Counted from the first letter of the stretch, positions 17,933 to 25,863 are shown. The stretch is 32,147 bases of DNA from a bacterium (GCA_021845685.1 JAJZVN010000020.1:1-32147); one strand, 5' to 3'. Made by a program: numbers and translations. The notes: generated by a model from the sequence alone, not told the origin.

Positions 17933-18047
17933 TTCGGCATCCGCTTTTAAAATTTACCCTAAAGGTTCCCGTTTATTTACAGCGCGCAACGGCAAGCGCG
18001 TAAAAAAATGTCCGTGCCGTTAAAAATCTTTGGGGGTAAATGCCGAA
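17933..18047. ncRNA. candidate structured RNA with a pseudoknot
   Basis: Within a 331-base gap, complementary segments nest: TTCGGCA (17933-17939) with TGCCGAA (18041-18047), TTTACCC (17953-17959) with GGGTAAA (18034-18040), and a hairpin CGCGC (17983-17987) with GCGCG (17996-18000), extended by TTTA (17976-17979) with TAAA (18001-18004). The hairpin loop AACGGCA (17988-17994) matches TGCCGTT (18015-18021), making a possible 7-bp pseudoknot. It is much more GC-rich than its surroundings. The orientation is not certain, but plus fits the neighbours. I recognise no known riboswitch. There is no T-tract, so it is not a plain terminator. The remaining gap to 18258 is AT-rich. Confidence 0.45.
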
Positions 18048-18258
18048 TTGTGATACCACCACTGATAATTAAATAAATTTGTTCGGAGTTTATAAACAAA
18101 AATTTTAAAAAAAATAAAAAAAATTAAAACCGCCGGTAATAGAAAATATCAAGGTTTTAGGGATTAATAAAAGATAAAAATTAATTTATTTTTTCAGCAT
18201 CTCGGAAAAATCGTATATATAACAGGAATAAAAAAAATAAATAAAGAGGGCAGTAAAA

Positions 18259-19980
18259 ATGAAAAATAAATTAGATTTTATTCAAAATTTAGATAAAGAT
18301 ATTAAGGAAGCCGTAACGGAAAATTTTTATAATCAGGATAATGAACTTGTTTTAAAAATAAACTTGAAAGATTTAAAAAAAATATGTCTGTATTTTTTTA
18401 AAGATTTAAAATTTTATTTGTTATCAGCTTTTGCAGTCGATGAAAGTAAGAATGACGGCAATAAATTTAAAATAAGATATATTTTTTCTCATTCATCTAT
18501 AGATTTGTTCATAATTATTGAAACGGAGACGAGTGGGACATTTCCGTCTTTATCGGAAGAAATACCGGCTTTAAACTGGTACGAAAGAGAGATGAAAGAT
18601 TTATTCGGATTAATTCCGGAAGGACATCCTGACCCCAGACCGCTCATGCTGTTTCCTGAAAATTATCCGCAGGATATTCAAAATATGCATCCTCTAAGGA
18701 AAGACTATCCGTTTAATTTCAGACCGGAATTCAAAAAATACGGCGAATATAATTATAATAAAGACGTTAAAGGAGTCGGGGTTTTTAATATATTAGTCGG
18801 ACCTGTTCATGCAGGTATCATTGAACCGGGGCATTTTAGATTCAGCATGTCGGGAGAACCGATACTGCAATTGGAAATAAGGCATTTTTGGAAGCATAGA
18901 GGGATAGAAAAAATTGCCGAAGGGAAAACAATATATGAGGCATTATCTTTAGCCGAAAAAATATCTGGAGACCATTGTGTAGCCCATTCTTTAGCCTTTT
19001 TGGCGGCAGCCGAAAAGATTTTAAATATAAAAATTCCTGAAAACGTATTATATATAAGAACTATTTACGCCGAATTAGAAAGATTATTGTGTAATATCAA
19101 TGATTTTGCTTGGCTGTTTCAGGATGCGGGGTACAGTTTCGGCGCTCAGGAAACTTTTGTGTTAAAAGAAGATATTATGGAATTAAACAAATATTTGTCC
19201 GGAAGCAGATTTAATAAAGGCATCTTATCTCTTGGGGGAATAAATACCTGCGGGAATATTGATAACTTGAGAAAAAATGTTTTGAAGGAAAAATTATCTG
19301 ATTTTAGCAAACGTTATCTGAATTTAAAAAAAATGCTTTTAAATTCATCAACTATAGGCGAAAGGTTTGAAGAAACAGGATATATAAACAAAGAAACTAT
19401 TTTAGATTTATGCGCTTTGGGTTTCGCGGCAAGAGCATCGGGAGTGCCGTCAGACACTAGAAAAGAACATCCTTACCTGATTTATGATAAATTGCATTTT
19501 AACTCAAAAGTTTTAAAAAACAGAGATGTTTTTGCAAGGCTTTTAATAAGATTTTACGACATAGAAGAAAGTTTTTCAATTATAACGCAGTGTTTAAACG
19601 AACTGCCGGCAGAGGATATAAATAAAGCAGGCGGAGAGTACGCTGATAATAATGTTAATAATACAGGCGATAATATAAGTAAAAATAAAAGCAAAAATGA
19701 CCGCTGTATTATAGCTAAGAATGATAAAATAGACGCAGCTCAACAGTTATCAACTGATAGTTTACGCTCATGGGCATTAGGCTATTGCGAAAGCCAGAGG
19801 GGCAATATCATTCATTTTGTTAAACTTGATGAAAAATCAAGAATTTCAAGGTGGAAAATAAGAGACCCTTCTTTTCATAATTGGCAATTAATAGAATTTG
19901 CGGTTATAGGAGATATAATAGCCGATTTTCCAATAGTAAATAAAAGTTTAAATCTAAGCTATGCCGGAAATGATTTATAA
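18259..19980 (+). CDS. HyfG/NuoCD-type large subunit without Ni-Fe ligands (Ehr-type)
   Basis: A 573-residue fusion of a NuoC-like domain (residues 1-155, with ALNWYEREMKDLFGL and HPLRKDYPF) and a NuoD/hydrogenase-large-subunit domain (175-573, with GPVHAGIIEPGHFRF and IRHFWKHRGIEK). In [NiFe] hydrogenases the metal site is held by CxxC near the start of this domain and CxxC at the C-terminus. Here the first site reads SGDHCVAHS (Ser236, His239) and the last reads SLNLSYAGNDL (Ser567, Gly570), so all four ligands are gone and the protein ends where the second motif would lie. This matches Ehr complexes, not active hydrogenases. An Asn/Lys-rich insert lies near 455-495. A GAGGG Shine-Dalgarno supports the start. 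What it oxidises or reduces is unknown. Confidence 0.9.
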   Translation: MKNKLDFIQNLDKDIKEAVTENFYNQDNELVLKINLKDLKKICLYFFKDLKFYLLSAFAVDESKNDGNKFKIRYIFSHSSIDLFIIIETETSGTFPSLSEEIPALNWYEREMKDLFGLIPEGHPDPRPLMLFPENYPQDIQNMHPLRKDYPFNFRPEFKKYGEYNYNKDVKGVGVFNILVGPVHAGIIEPGHFRFSMSGEPILQLEIRHFWKHRGIEKIAEGKTIYEALSLAEKISGDHCVAHSLAFLAAAEKILNIKIPENVLYIRTIYAELERLLCNINDFAWLFQDAGYSFGAQETFVLKEDIMELNKYLSGSRFNKGILSLGGINTCGNIDNLRKNVLKEKLSDFSKRYLNLKKMLLNSSTIGERFEETGYINKETILDLCALGFAARASGVPSDTRKEHPYLIYDKLHFNSKVLKNRDVFARLLIRFYDIEESFSIITQCLNELPAEDINKAGGEYADNNVNNTGDNISKNKSKNDRCIIAKNDKIDAAQQLSTDSLRSWALGYCESQRGNIIHFVKLDEKSRISRWKIRDPSFHNWQLIEFAVIGDIIADFPIVNKSLNLSYAGNDL

Positions 19981-20054
19981 TGAAGATTTATAATGAACTA
20001 TTTTTAAAAATAATAATAATAATATAAAAATAAAATATACGGAAAAAAAATTTT

Positions 20055-20594
20055 ATGTTCAATATTATAAAAACACGAATAAAAGAAGGAATAAAAACAA
20101 AAAAAATAAATATAGAAGATATTAAAAAAGATAATATTGTTATATTCAATGAAGAGCTAAAAAATAAATTACTGAATAAATCAAAAAATAAAAACTTTAC
20201 CAACAATATTTCCGTAAGAGTCGTTGATTCCGGAAGCTGCAATGCCTGCCTCCATGAAATGTCCGCCCTTACTAATCCTTATTATGATATGGAGAGATTT
20301 GGATTTAAGTTTGTGGCGGCTCCAAAACACGCTGATGTTTTAATGGTCGCGGGATGCGTGGCAAGAAATATGTATTCGGCATTGTTAAAAACATACGAGA
20401 ATATTCCACATCCGAAATTTGTCGTTGCTATAGGCGATTGTGCAATGAACGGAGGTGTTTTTAAAGACAGCTATGCTACATTAGGCGGCATTCAGGATAA
20501 ATTGACGGTTGATATTTTAATAAAAGGCTGTCCGCCGGAACCTATAGACATATTAGCAGGTTTATTATTAGCTTTTGGAAAATCTGCAAAATAA
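20055..20594 (+). CDS. HyfI/NuoB-type small subunit with Fe-S cluster
   Basis: A 179-residue electron-transfer subunit homologous to HyfI/HycG and NuoB. The conserved part begins at residue 54 with VRVVDSGSCNACLHEM (Cys62, Cys65), followed by GCVARN (Cys101), IGDCAMNGG (Cys129) and KGCPPEPIDI (Cys159). Cys62, Cys65, Cys129 and Cys159 would bind the proximal [4Fe-4S] cluster; Cys101 replaces the usual Gly-Pro/Gly position. The first 50 residues are Lys/Asn-rich and of low complexity. Unlike the large subunit, its cofactor residues are intact, so electron transfer is retained. The last 45 codons are repeated, diverged, at 23517-23654. Confidence 0.9.
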   Translation: MFNIIKTRIKEGIKTKKINIEDIKKDNIVIFNEELKNKLLNKSKNKNFTNNISVRVVDSGSCNACLHEMSALTNPYYDMERFGFKFVAAPKHADVLMVAGCVARNMYSALLKTYENIPHPKFVVAIGDCAMNGGVFKDSYATLGGIQDKLTVDILIKGCPPEPIDILAGLLLAFGKSAK

Positions 20595-20653
20595 GGGTTC
20601 AAAATCAGTATATTTACACTTGACTTTCTGAATTATCGGGTTAAAATAAAAGT

Positions 20654-21922
20654 ATGGAGCTAATTAAAAGAAATATATATAAAGACCTGCTTTCCCACGC
20701 TGAAAAAAAAGAGATTTCGCTTCTCACAGGTCCAAGACAATCCGGCAAAACAACTTTAATGAATTTAATGAAGTCCGAGCTTGAAAAAGACGGAAAGCAC
20801 ACACTGTTTTTAAATTTGGACAGCGAAATGGATAAAAATTATTTTTCTTCGCAGCAGATGTTATTAAAAAAAATAGAACTGGAATTTGGAGATAAAAAGG
20901 GTTATATATTTATAGACGAGATTCAGAGAAAAAACGATGCGGGTATTTTTTTAAAGGGATTATACGATATGAATCTGCCCCATAAATTTATCGTTTCCGG
21001 TTCAGGCAGTCTTGAATTAAAAGAAAAAATTCATGAGTCTTTAGTTGGCAGAAAAAGAATATTTGAGTTAGGTACGGTTTCTTTTGATGAATTCGTAAAT
21101 TTTAAAACAAATTATAAATATAAAGATGAATTGTCAGCTTTTTTTGAATTAGAACATGAATTAATAAATATTTATTTGATGGAATATCTTAATTTTGGAG
21201 GCTATCCCAGGGTTATTTTAGAAAAAGAACAAAGGGAGAAAATTTTTATTATAAATGATATTTTTCACAGTTATTTAGAAAAAGACATTTCTTATTTATT
21301 AAAAGTAGAAAGAGTAGATGCATTTTCCGACTTGATAAAAATTATTTCAGGCAGATTTGGGAGCCTTACAAATTATTCTAATATCGCTTCTGAAATAAAT
21401 ATTTCCGTTCAAACTTTAAAAAATTATCTTTTTTATGCTGAAAAAACATTTATTTTGCAAAAATTGACGCCTTATTTTAAAAATTCTTCAAAAGAAATCG
21501 TAAAATCCCCCGTTTATTATTTTTACGATATCGGTTTAAGAAATTTTAGTATAAATTTATTCGGTAATATTACAGATTTTGGACATGTTTTTGAAAATTT
21601 AGTTTTAAATATTATTAAAGAAAAAATTAAATTTACCAACGGAAGTATTCATTTCTGGAGAACATTAGATAAAGCAGAGGTTGATTTTGTTTTAGATTTC
21701 GGTAAAGAAATTATCCCTATAGAAGTTAAATATAAAAAATATAAATTGCCGAAATTAGAAGCATCGCTAAGAAGTTTTATAGACAAATATGCGCCTAAGA
21801 AGGCATTTGTAGTAAACTTAGAATTAAATGCCATGTTAAATGTTAATAATACAAATGTTTATTTTATTTCGTTCGGCGAATTGTTTAAATTAAAAAGCCC
21901 CATTGCTGCATTGAATATATAG
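20654..21922 (+). CDS. AAA ATPase with DUF4143 C-terminal domain
   Basis: A 422-residue protein of the AAA_14/DUF4143 group, widespread ATPases of unsettled role, many in accessory DNA. Walker A is GPRQSGKTT (residues 26-34), Walker B is YIFIDEIQ (84-91) and a sensor-like FIVSGSGS follows. A helix-turn-helix-like part (ASEINISVQTLKNYL) sits mid-protein. The C-terminus WRTLDKAEVDFVLDFGKEI with PIEVKYK resembles a PD-(D/E)XK nuclease-like core. It begins 60 bases after the HyfI-type gene. A TTGACT box with TAAAAT 16 bases later ends only six bases before the ATG, so its message could be leaderless. Confidence 0.87.
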   Translation: MELIKRNIYKDLLSHAEKKEISLLTGPRQSGKTTLMNLMKSELEKDGKHTLFLNLDSEMDKNYFSSQQMLLKKIELEFGDKKGYIFIDEIQRKNDAGIFLKGLYDMNLPHKFIVSGSGSLELKEKIHESLVGRKRIFELGTVSFDEFVNFKTNYKYKDELSAFFELEHELINIYLMEYLNFGGYPRVILEKEQREKIFIINDIFHSYLEKDISYLLKVERVDAFSDLIKIISGRFGSLTNYSNIASEINISVQTLKNYLFYAEKTFILQKLTPYFKNSSKEIVKSPVYYFYDIGLRNFSINLFGNITDFGHVFENLVLNIIKEKIKFTNGSIHFWRTLDKAEVDFVLDFGKEIIPIEVKYKKYKLPKLEASLRSFIDKYAPKKAFVVNLELNAMLNVNNTNVYFISFGELFKLKSPIAALNI

Positions 21923-22068
21923 TGGCGCATGAATTAATCCATTTATTAGAAAAAAACCATAATAAAACATTTTTCTGTTATATGGATAAATTTATACCTA
22001 TATGGAGAAGCTATAAAAAAGAATTAAATGAATACTTATCGCCGTATGACGCGATTAGCTTTTCTTAA
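21922..22068 (+). pseudogene. C-terminal remnant of a YgjP/DUF45 metallopeptidase-like gene
   Basis: An open stretch starting VAHELIHLLEKNHN and ending at TAA 22066-22068 reads as the last 48 residues of the YgjP (DUF45, M48-related) family. The HELIH zinc motif, the following ExxH-like segment and IPIWRSYKKELNEYL are present. The upstream two thirds of the gene are missing: the preceding sequence belongs to the ATPase, whose stop codon overlaps the first base. It is a fragment left by recombination, not expected to work. Confidence 0.75.
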
Positions 22069-22105
22069 ATTGATTTTTTAAAATTTGACCAGTATAATAA
22101 TAACT

Positions 22106-23122
22106 ATGAATGAAATTAATAAAATTGAAGATTTTTGCGGTAATCATGATAGTCACGCTTCAAATTGCCTGATTTGCGGAAGCAAGCTTCAATACTTGCA
22201 ATCTTCCAAAGAATTAACGTGTTTTTACTGCGGAAAAAAGGAAAAATCAAATATAGTCTGCGCAAATGACGAATCGCATTATGTTTGCGATGACTGCCAC
22301 AATATTTCTTCAATTAGTTATATTAAAGAATATGTCATAGACACTGCTGCCGAAAATCCTTTCGAAATTGTATTTTCTATATTAGAAAATAAAGATATTC
22401 CTATGCTGGGCTGTCATCATAGCTATATTTTAACGGGAGCGGTTCTTGCCGGTTTGAAAAACAAGAAACTTTTTAATATAAACAATGATGACATAGAAGA
22501 GGCTTTTTTCAGATTATCGAAACAGGCTGTCGGCGGATATTGCGGATTAAGCGGAGTATGCGGAATTGTCCCTGCTTGCGGGGTAATTTATTCTATTTTA
22601 ACAGGGGCGGTCTGCGGCAAAGATATAGAGCAAAAAATTACTATGAGTTTAACCTCTTCCGTTTCAAGCGCCGTTTATGAACTCACAGGACCTTCATGCT
22701 GCAAAGCATATATGTTTAAAGCCCTTGAAATTATTATTTCAGGTATTTATCAAGATTTTGGAGAAGCGCTTGCCGTTAAAGATTTTGAAATTAAATGCGG
22801 TTTTGTCGAATTGCATCCTCACGGATGCAGAAAAGGAAAATGTCCTTATTACTCAGGTGTAATATTCAATGTTTACAACAATAACAATCAAGCTGTTTGC
22901 ATACCTGCAGTCGCGACGGAAAACTGGAATACGTCGGTTTCCTCAGTTTCCTTAAATTTATCTGCTTCGTCTTCATCCGTTTCATCTGCCGCTATAACAA
23001 ATGTCAGTGTATGTGATGCCGGCGTACAGTCTGCTGAATATAATAATAAAATGAATACAATGAATACGATAAAATATACGTTTGGCGAAAATAAAGTAAA
23101 AGCCGATAGCGCGCCGTGCTGA
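22106..23122 (+). CDS. DUF5714 domain protein, Cys-rich, probable zinc binding
   Basis: A protein of about 338 residues recognised as DUF5714, a family of unknown function seen mostly in anaerobes and archaea. The N-terminus is a zinc-ribbon array: CLICGSKL, CFYCGKKE, then NIVCANDESHYVCDDCH. The core has GCHHSYILTGAV, GGYCGLSGVCGIVPACG and GPSCCKAYM, with HPHGCRKGKCPYY near the end. This many conserved Cys and His suggests a metal- or Fe-S-binding role. The last 70 residues are a Ser/Asn-rich low-complexity tail. The ATG at 22106 is preferred over an upstream TTG. The gene is alone between fragments, inside the segment bounded by the two HyfI tails. Confidence 0.75.
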   Translation: MNEINKIEDFCGNHDSHASNCLICGSKLQYLQSSKELTCFYCGKKEKSNIVCANDESHYVCDDCHNISSISYIKEYVIDTAAENPFEIVFSILENKDIPMLGCHHSYILTGAVLAGLKNKKLFNINNDDIEEAFFRLSKQAVGGYCGLSGVCGIVPACGVIYSILTGAVCGKDIEQKITMSLTSSVSSAVYELTGPSCCKAYMFKALEIIISGIYQDFGEALAVKDFEIKCGFVELHPHGCRKGKCPYYSGVIFNVYNNNNQAVCIPAVATENWNTSVSSVSLNLSASSSSVSSAAITNVSVCDAGVQSAEYNNKMNTMNTIKYTFGENKVKADSAPC

Positions 23123-23140
23123 GGCTCCAAAGCCTGAGTT

Positions 23141-23270
23141 CAGGTAATGCAAAAAATATTAAAGAAGACATAGAGAAAAAACCTTTCAGAGATGTGCTTA
23201 ACAGGCTTGAAAAATTAGAAATCATTGAAAATGCAAATGTCTGAATTGAATTAAGAAAAGGCAGAAATAC
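23141..23270 (+). pseudogene. decayed copy of the HepT-like gene
   Basis: From 23161 the sequence matches 25621 onward of the intact HepT-like gene with roughly one difference in ten bases over about 107 bases: KEDIEKKPFRDVLNRLEKLE, then IIENANV and a TGA where the intact gene has TGG. The sequence before it also resembles the gene but with a deletion. The fragment lacks the start and the RNxxxH active site. Confidence 0.8.
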
Positions 23271-23352
23271 GAAGTTTTTTTTATGATATTATATAATTTT
23301 ATTAAATAAAACATAACTATAGTATAGAAAGAAGTTAATAAAAAGTTCCTGT

Positions 23353-23475
23353 ATAATTAGAATTACAAGAAATACCGATTTTAATATAGAAAAAGGTGTT
23401 GAAGATTTATCGGAAACAATAGAATACGAACTTTCTAAAAGAAAAAAGGGAAACATTCTAAGATTTGAGCTATAG
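23353..23475 (+). pseudogene. polyphosphate kinase (ppk1) fragment
   Basis: The frame reads IIRITRNTDFNIEKG, VEDLSETIEYELSKRKKG and NILRFEL, then stops. This is the RVTRNADL...EDLLEAIEEELRKRRRG...VRLEV block in the middle of PPK1 (the head/N2 region), about 40 of roughly 700 residues. Everything else of ppk1 is absent. A second frame opens just behind it (23472) and runs straight into the HyfI-tail fragment, producing a chance chimeric frame. Confidence 0.7.
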
Positions 23476-23516
23476 AAAATATAGAAAACAATCTAAACTT
23501 AATCTTGCAAGACTTC

Positions 23517-23654
23517 AACGGAGGCGTTTTTAAAGATAACTATGCTATATTAGGCGGCATTCAGGATAAATTGCCGGTTGATATTTCAATAAAAGGCTGT
23601 CCTTCCGAACCTATTGATATATTGTCAGGCTTATTATTAGCCTTTGGAAAATAG
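23517..23654 (+). pseudogene. duplicated 3' end of the HyfI-type gene
   Basis: This segment encodes NGGVFKDNYAILGGIQDK, LPVDISIKGCPSEPIDILSG and LLLAFGK, matching the last 46 residues of the intact gene at 20448-20594. By hand count about 15 of 135 bases differ. The reading frame and the stop are kept, although the rest of the gene is missing. It begins a second DUF4143 ATPase context, exactly as the intact gene precedes the first one. Confidence 0.85.
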
Positions 23655-23659
23655 GTTTT

Positions 23660-23710
23660 TATATAATAATGCAATTTGAAAGTTTAACTTGCAAATTGCA
23701 TTATTATATA
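23660..23710. repeat. 19-bp perfect inverted repeat upstream of the second DUF4143 ATPase
   Basis: TATATAATAATGCAATTTG (23660-23678) pairs exactly with 23692-23710 around a 13-base loop that itself contains AAGT/ACTT. It starts six bases after the HyfI-tail stop and ends 20 bases before the ATPase ATG, so it could be an operator, a hairpin in the leader or the end of an inserted segment. Confidence 0.7.
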
Positions 23711-23730
23711 ATATAGTTTATAATATTATT

Positions 23731-24900
23731 ATGATAAAGAGAATAATAGAAGATGTTTTAAAAAATCTTGCAAATCAATATCCCGTCGTTACTATAACAG
23801 GTCCGCGGCAAAGCGGAAAAACTACGTTAATAAGAAACGTCTTTGCGAATAAGCAATATGTAAATCTTGAATCACCGGATATAAGGCAGTTTGCCGTTAA
23901 CGATCCGAAAGGTTTTTTAGCTCAGTATAATAATGCAATTTTAGATGAGATTCAGCGCGCTCCCGAATTACTTTCTTATATTCAACCGATTGTGGATGAA
24001 AATAAGGAGCAGGGGCAGTTCATTATTACCGGAAGCCAACAATTTGAGGTTTTAAACAATATATCCCAATCTCTTGCAGGCAGAACCGCTTTGCTTAAAT
24101 TACTTCCGTTTAGTATTTCGGAAATAAAAAATATTGTCGACGTATCGTTAACGAATAAGCTTATTTATACGGGCTTTTATCCAAGAATTTATGATATGAA
24201 TTTAGATCCGCATCAAGCAATAGGAGATTATATCGTAACATATGTTGAACGGGATATAAGGCAGCTTATTTCTATTAAAGATTTAAATCTTTTTGAAAAG
24301 TTTCTTAAATTGTGTGCGGGAAGAATAGGACAATTATTAAATTTCCAGGGATTAGCTAACGACGTCGGAGTATCCCATACAACTGTCAAATCATGGATTT
24401 CAATACTTGAAGCAAGTTATATAATTTTTTTATTGCCCCCATGGTATAATAATTTTTCAAAAAGATTGGTAAAATCGCCTAAATTATATTTTTACGACGT
24501 AGGACTTGCTTCTTATTTACTTGGAATAGAAAATGAAAAGCAGGTATTTCGCGACCCTTTAAGAGGCAATTTATTTGAAAATTTAGTTGTAGCCGAAGTT
24601 TTGAAATATAGATTTAATAAAGGCAAAAAAAGTAATTTATTTTTTTATAGAGATAGCACGGGTTTGGAAATAGATTTAATTTACGAGACAGGCAGGAATA
24701 TTTATCCTATTGAAATAAAATCAGGCGCAACGATATCCGAAGATTTCTTTAAAAATCTCAAAAAATTCATTAAATTTGATGGGTTAGACATTCCTTACGG
24801 CGGCGCTATATTTTACGGCGGCAATGAAATACAAGAAAGAACGGATTTTAAAATTTATCCTGTTTCAAAAACAACCGAATTGCTTAATTCTATTCCTTGA
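23731..24900 (+). CDS. AAA ATPase with DUF4143 C-terminal domain (second copy)
   Basis: A 389-residue paralogue of the ATPase at 20654, but clearly diverged. Walker A is GPRQSGKTTL and Walker B AILDEIQRAPEL; FIITGSQQFEVL follows as a sensor-like segment and AGRTALLKLLPFS is the family hallmark. A helix-turn-helix-like VGVSHTTVKSWISIL lies in the middle, and the C-terminal YRDSTGLEIDLIYE and PIEIKSG resemble a PD-(D/E)XK core. The ATG at 23731 fits the family start; a longer TTG start runs through the hairpin and is unlikely. Its function is unsettled, as for the family. Confidence 0.88.
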   Translation: MIKRIIEDVLKNLANQYPVVTITGPRQSGKTTLIRNVFANKQYVNLESPDIRQFAVNDPKGFLAQYNNAILDEIQRAPELLSYIQPIVDENKEQGQFIITGSQQFEVLNNISQSLAGRTALLKLLPFSISEIKNIVDVSLTNKLIYTGFYPRIYDMNLDPHQAIGDYIVTYVERDIRQLISIKDLNLFEKFLKLCAGRIGQLLNFQGLANDVGVSHTTVKSWISILEASYIIFLLPPWYNNFSKRLVKSPKLYFYDVGLASYLLGIENEKQVFRDPLRGNLFENLVVAEVLKYRFNKGKKSNLFFYRDSTGLEIDLIYETGRNIYPIEIKSGATISEDFFKNLKKFIKFDGLDIPYGGAIFYGGNEIQERTDFKIYPVSKTTELLNSIP

Positions 24901-25054
24901 CATACTTATAATAGCTCTATAAGCTTACAGGCTTTACAATTTTGGCAATTGTATAAATTGTATATTTTATAAACCTATTATATAATCTATTATATAAACA
25001 TATAAACTTCCCCCTATATTTATAAATTTATAATATAAAATATTCACGCAGCTT

Positions 25055-25354
25055 ATGAGACTAAAACAGCAAGAATTAGATATAATTAAACAGAGTGCGA
25101 TAAAATTTTTTGGAGATAGTTCTCATATATATATCTTCGGGTCAAGAGTTGACGATGCAAAAAAGGGCGGAGATATAGATATTTTTATTGAAACAAATAA
25201 AAACGAAAATATTTTAGAATCTAAAATAAAATTTCTTGTTGAACTTGAAAAAAAATTAGGTGAGCAAAAAATAGATTTAATTGTTCAAAATATCAATTCC
25301 GATGAAATTCTGCCTGTATATGATATTGCTAAGCGTCAAGGAGTGCGTTTATGA
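25055..25354 (+). CDS. mntA: MntA-type minimal nucleotidyltransferase antitoxin
   Basis: A 99-residue minimal nucleotidyltransferase. The catalytic pattern is IFGSRVDDAKKGGDIDIFI (Gly29-Ser30, Asp40, Asp42), with a third carboxylate in KIDLIVQ (Asp74). In MntA-HepT systems such proteins transfer AMP to a tyrosine of the HepT RNase and neutralise it. The gene overlaps the next by four bases (ATGA), the standard coupling for this pair. Alternative reading: a HI0073-type nucleotidyltransferase whose partner is only a substrate-binding subunit. Confidence 0.85.
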   Translation: MRLKQQELDIIKQSAIKFFGDSSHIYIFGSRVDDAKKGGDIDIFIETNKNENILESKIKFLVELEKKLGEQKIDLIVQNINSDEILPVYDIAKRQGVRL

Positions 25355-25863
25355 CGGAAAATAAATATAAAGATAAATATATTGATAAATACAATATAGA
25401 GCAAATGAGGTTACGCAGTGCAATTAGCGAATGCGAAAAACATATTCTAAAAATAAATCATGCCATATCAAAAATGGAAAGTTTTATGCCTTTAACTCCG
25501 GATAAATTAAATTCATTATCAGAAGACGATAAAGAACATATAGATCAATTGATTTTTAGATATTCTAAATTACAGGATGTAATGGGTGAAAAACTTTTTC
25601 CTTCCGTATTAATAAATCTTAAAGAAGACATAGAAAAAAAACCTTTCAGAGATATACTTAACAGACTTGAAAAATTAGAAATCATTGAAAATGCAGATGT
25701 CTGGATTGAATTAAGAAATAGTAGAAATATTTTATCGCATGAATATTCTTCAGAAAATAATGAATTATCAAACAATATAAATGAAATATTTTATAAAAAT
25801 ACCCCTGATATATTTTCTATTTATTATAAAATTTTTGAATATGTTAAAAAAAATATATTTTAG
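25351..25863 (+). CDS. hepT: HepT-type HEPN RNase toxin / nucleotidyltransferase partner
   Basis: A 170-residue helical HEPN protein. Its active-site-like segment RNSRNILSHEY holds Arg125-Asn126, His130 and Tyr132, i.e. the Rx4-6H motif followed by the xY target of AMPylation in HepT toxins. It overlaps the MntA-type gene and would form a toxin-antitoxin complex with it; HEPN toxins cut RNA. It is somewhat longer than the common HepT and also fits the HI0074 substrate-binding group. A decayed copy of its middle lies 2.4 kb upstream at 23141-23270. Confidence 0.82.
   Translation: MTENKYKDKYIDKYNIEQMRLRSAISECEKHILKINHAISKMESFMPLTPDKLNSLSEDDKEHIDQLIFRYSKLQDVMGEKLFPSVLINLKEDIEKKPFRDILNRLEKLEIIENADVWIELRNSRNILSHEYSSENNELSNNINEIFYKNTPDIFSIYYKIFEYVKKNIF

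Noticed and set aside
17927-18060. A known riboswitch (molybdenum cofactor, fluoride, SAM) or an attC site
   Set aside because: The conserved core bases of those classes were not found; only the stems and pseudoknot can be stated.
18259-20594. Active [NiFe] hydrogenase 4 / formate hydrogenlyase
   Set aside because: All four Ni-Fe ligand cysteines of the large subunit are replaced, so hydrogen chemistry is not supported.
24901-25054. Terminator or operator between the ATPase and MntA
   Set aside because: Only short AT-rich partial inverted repeats are visible, as expected by chance here.
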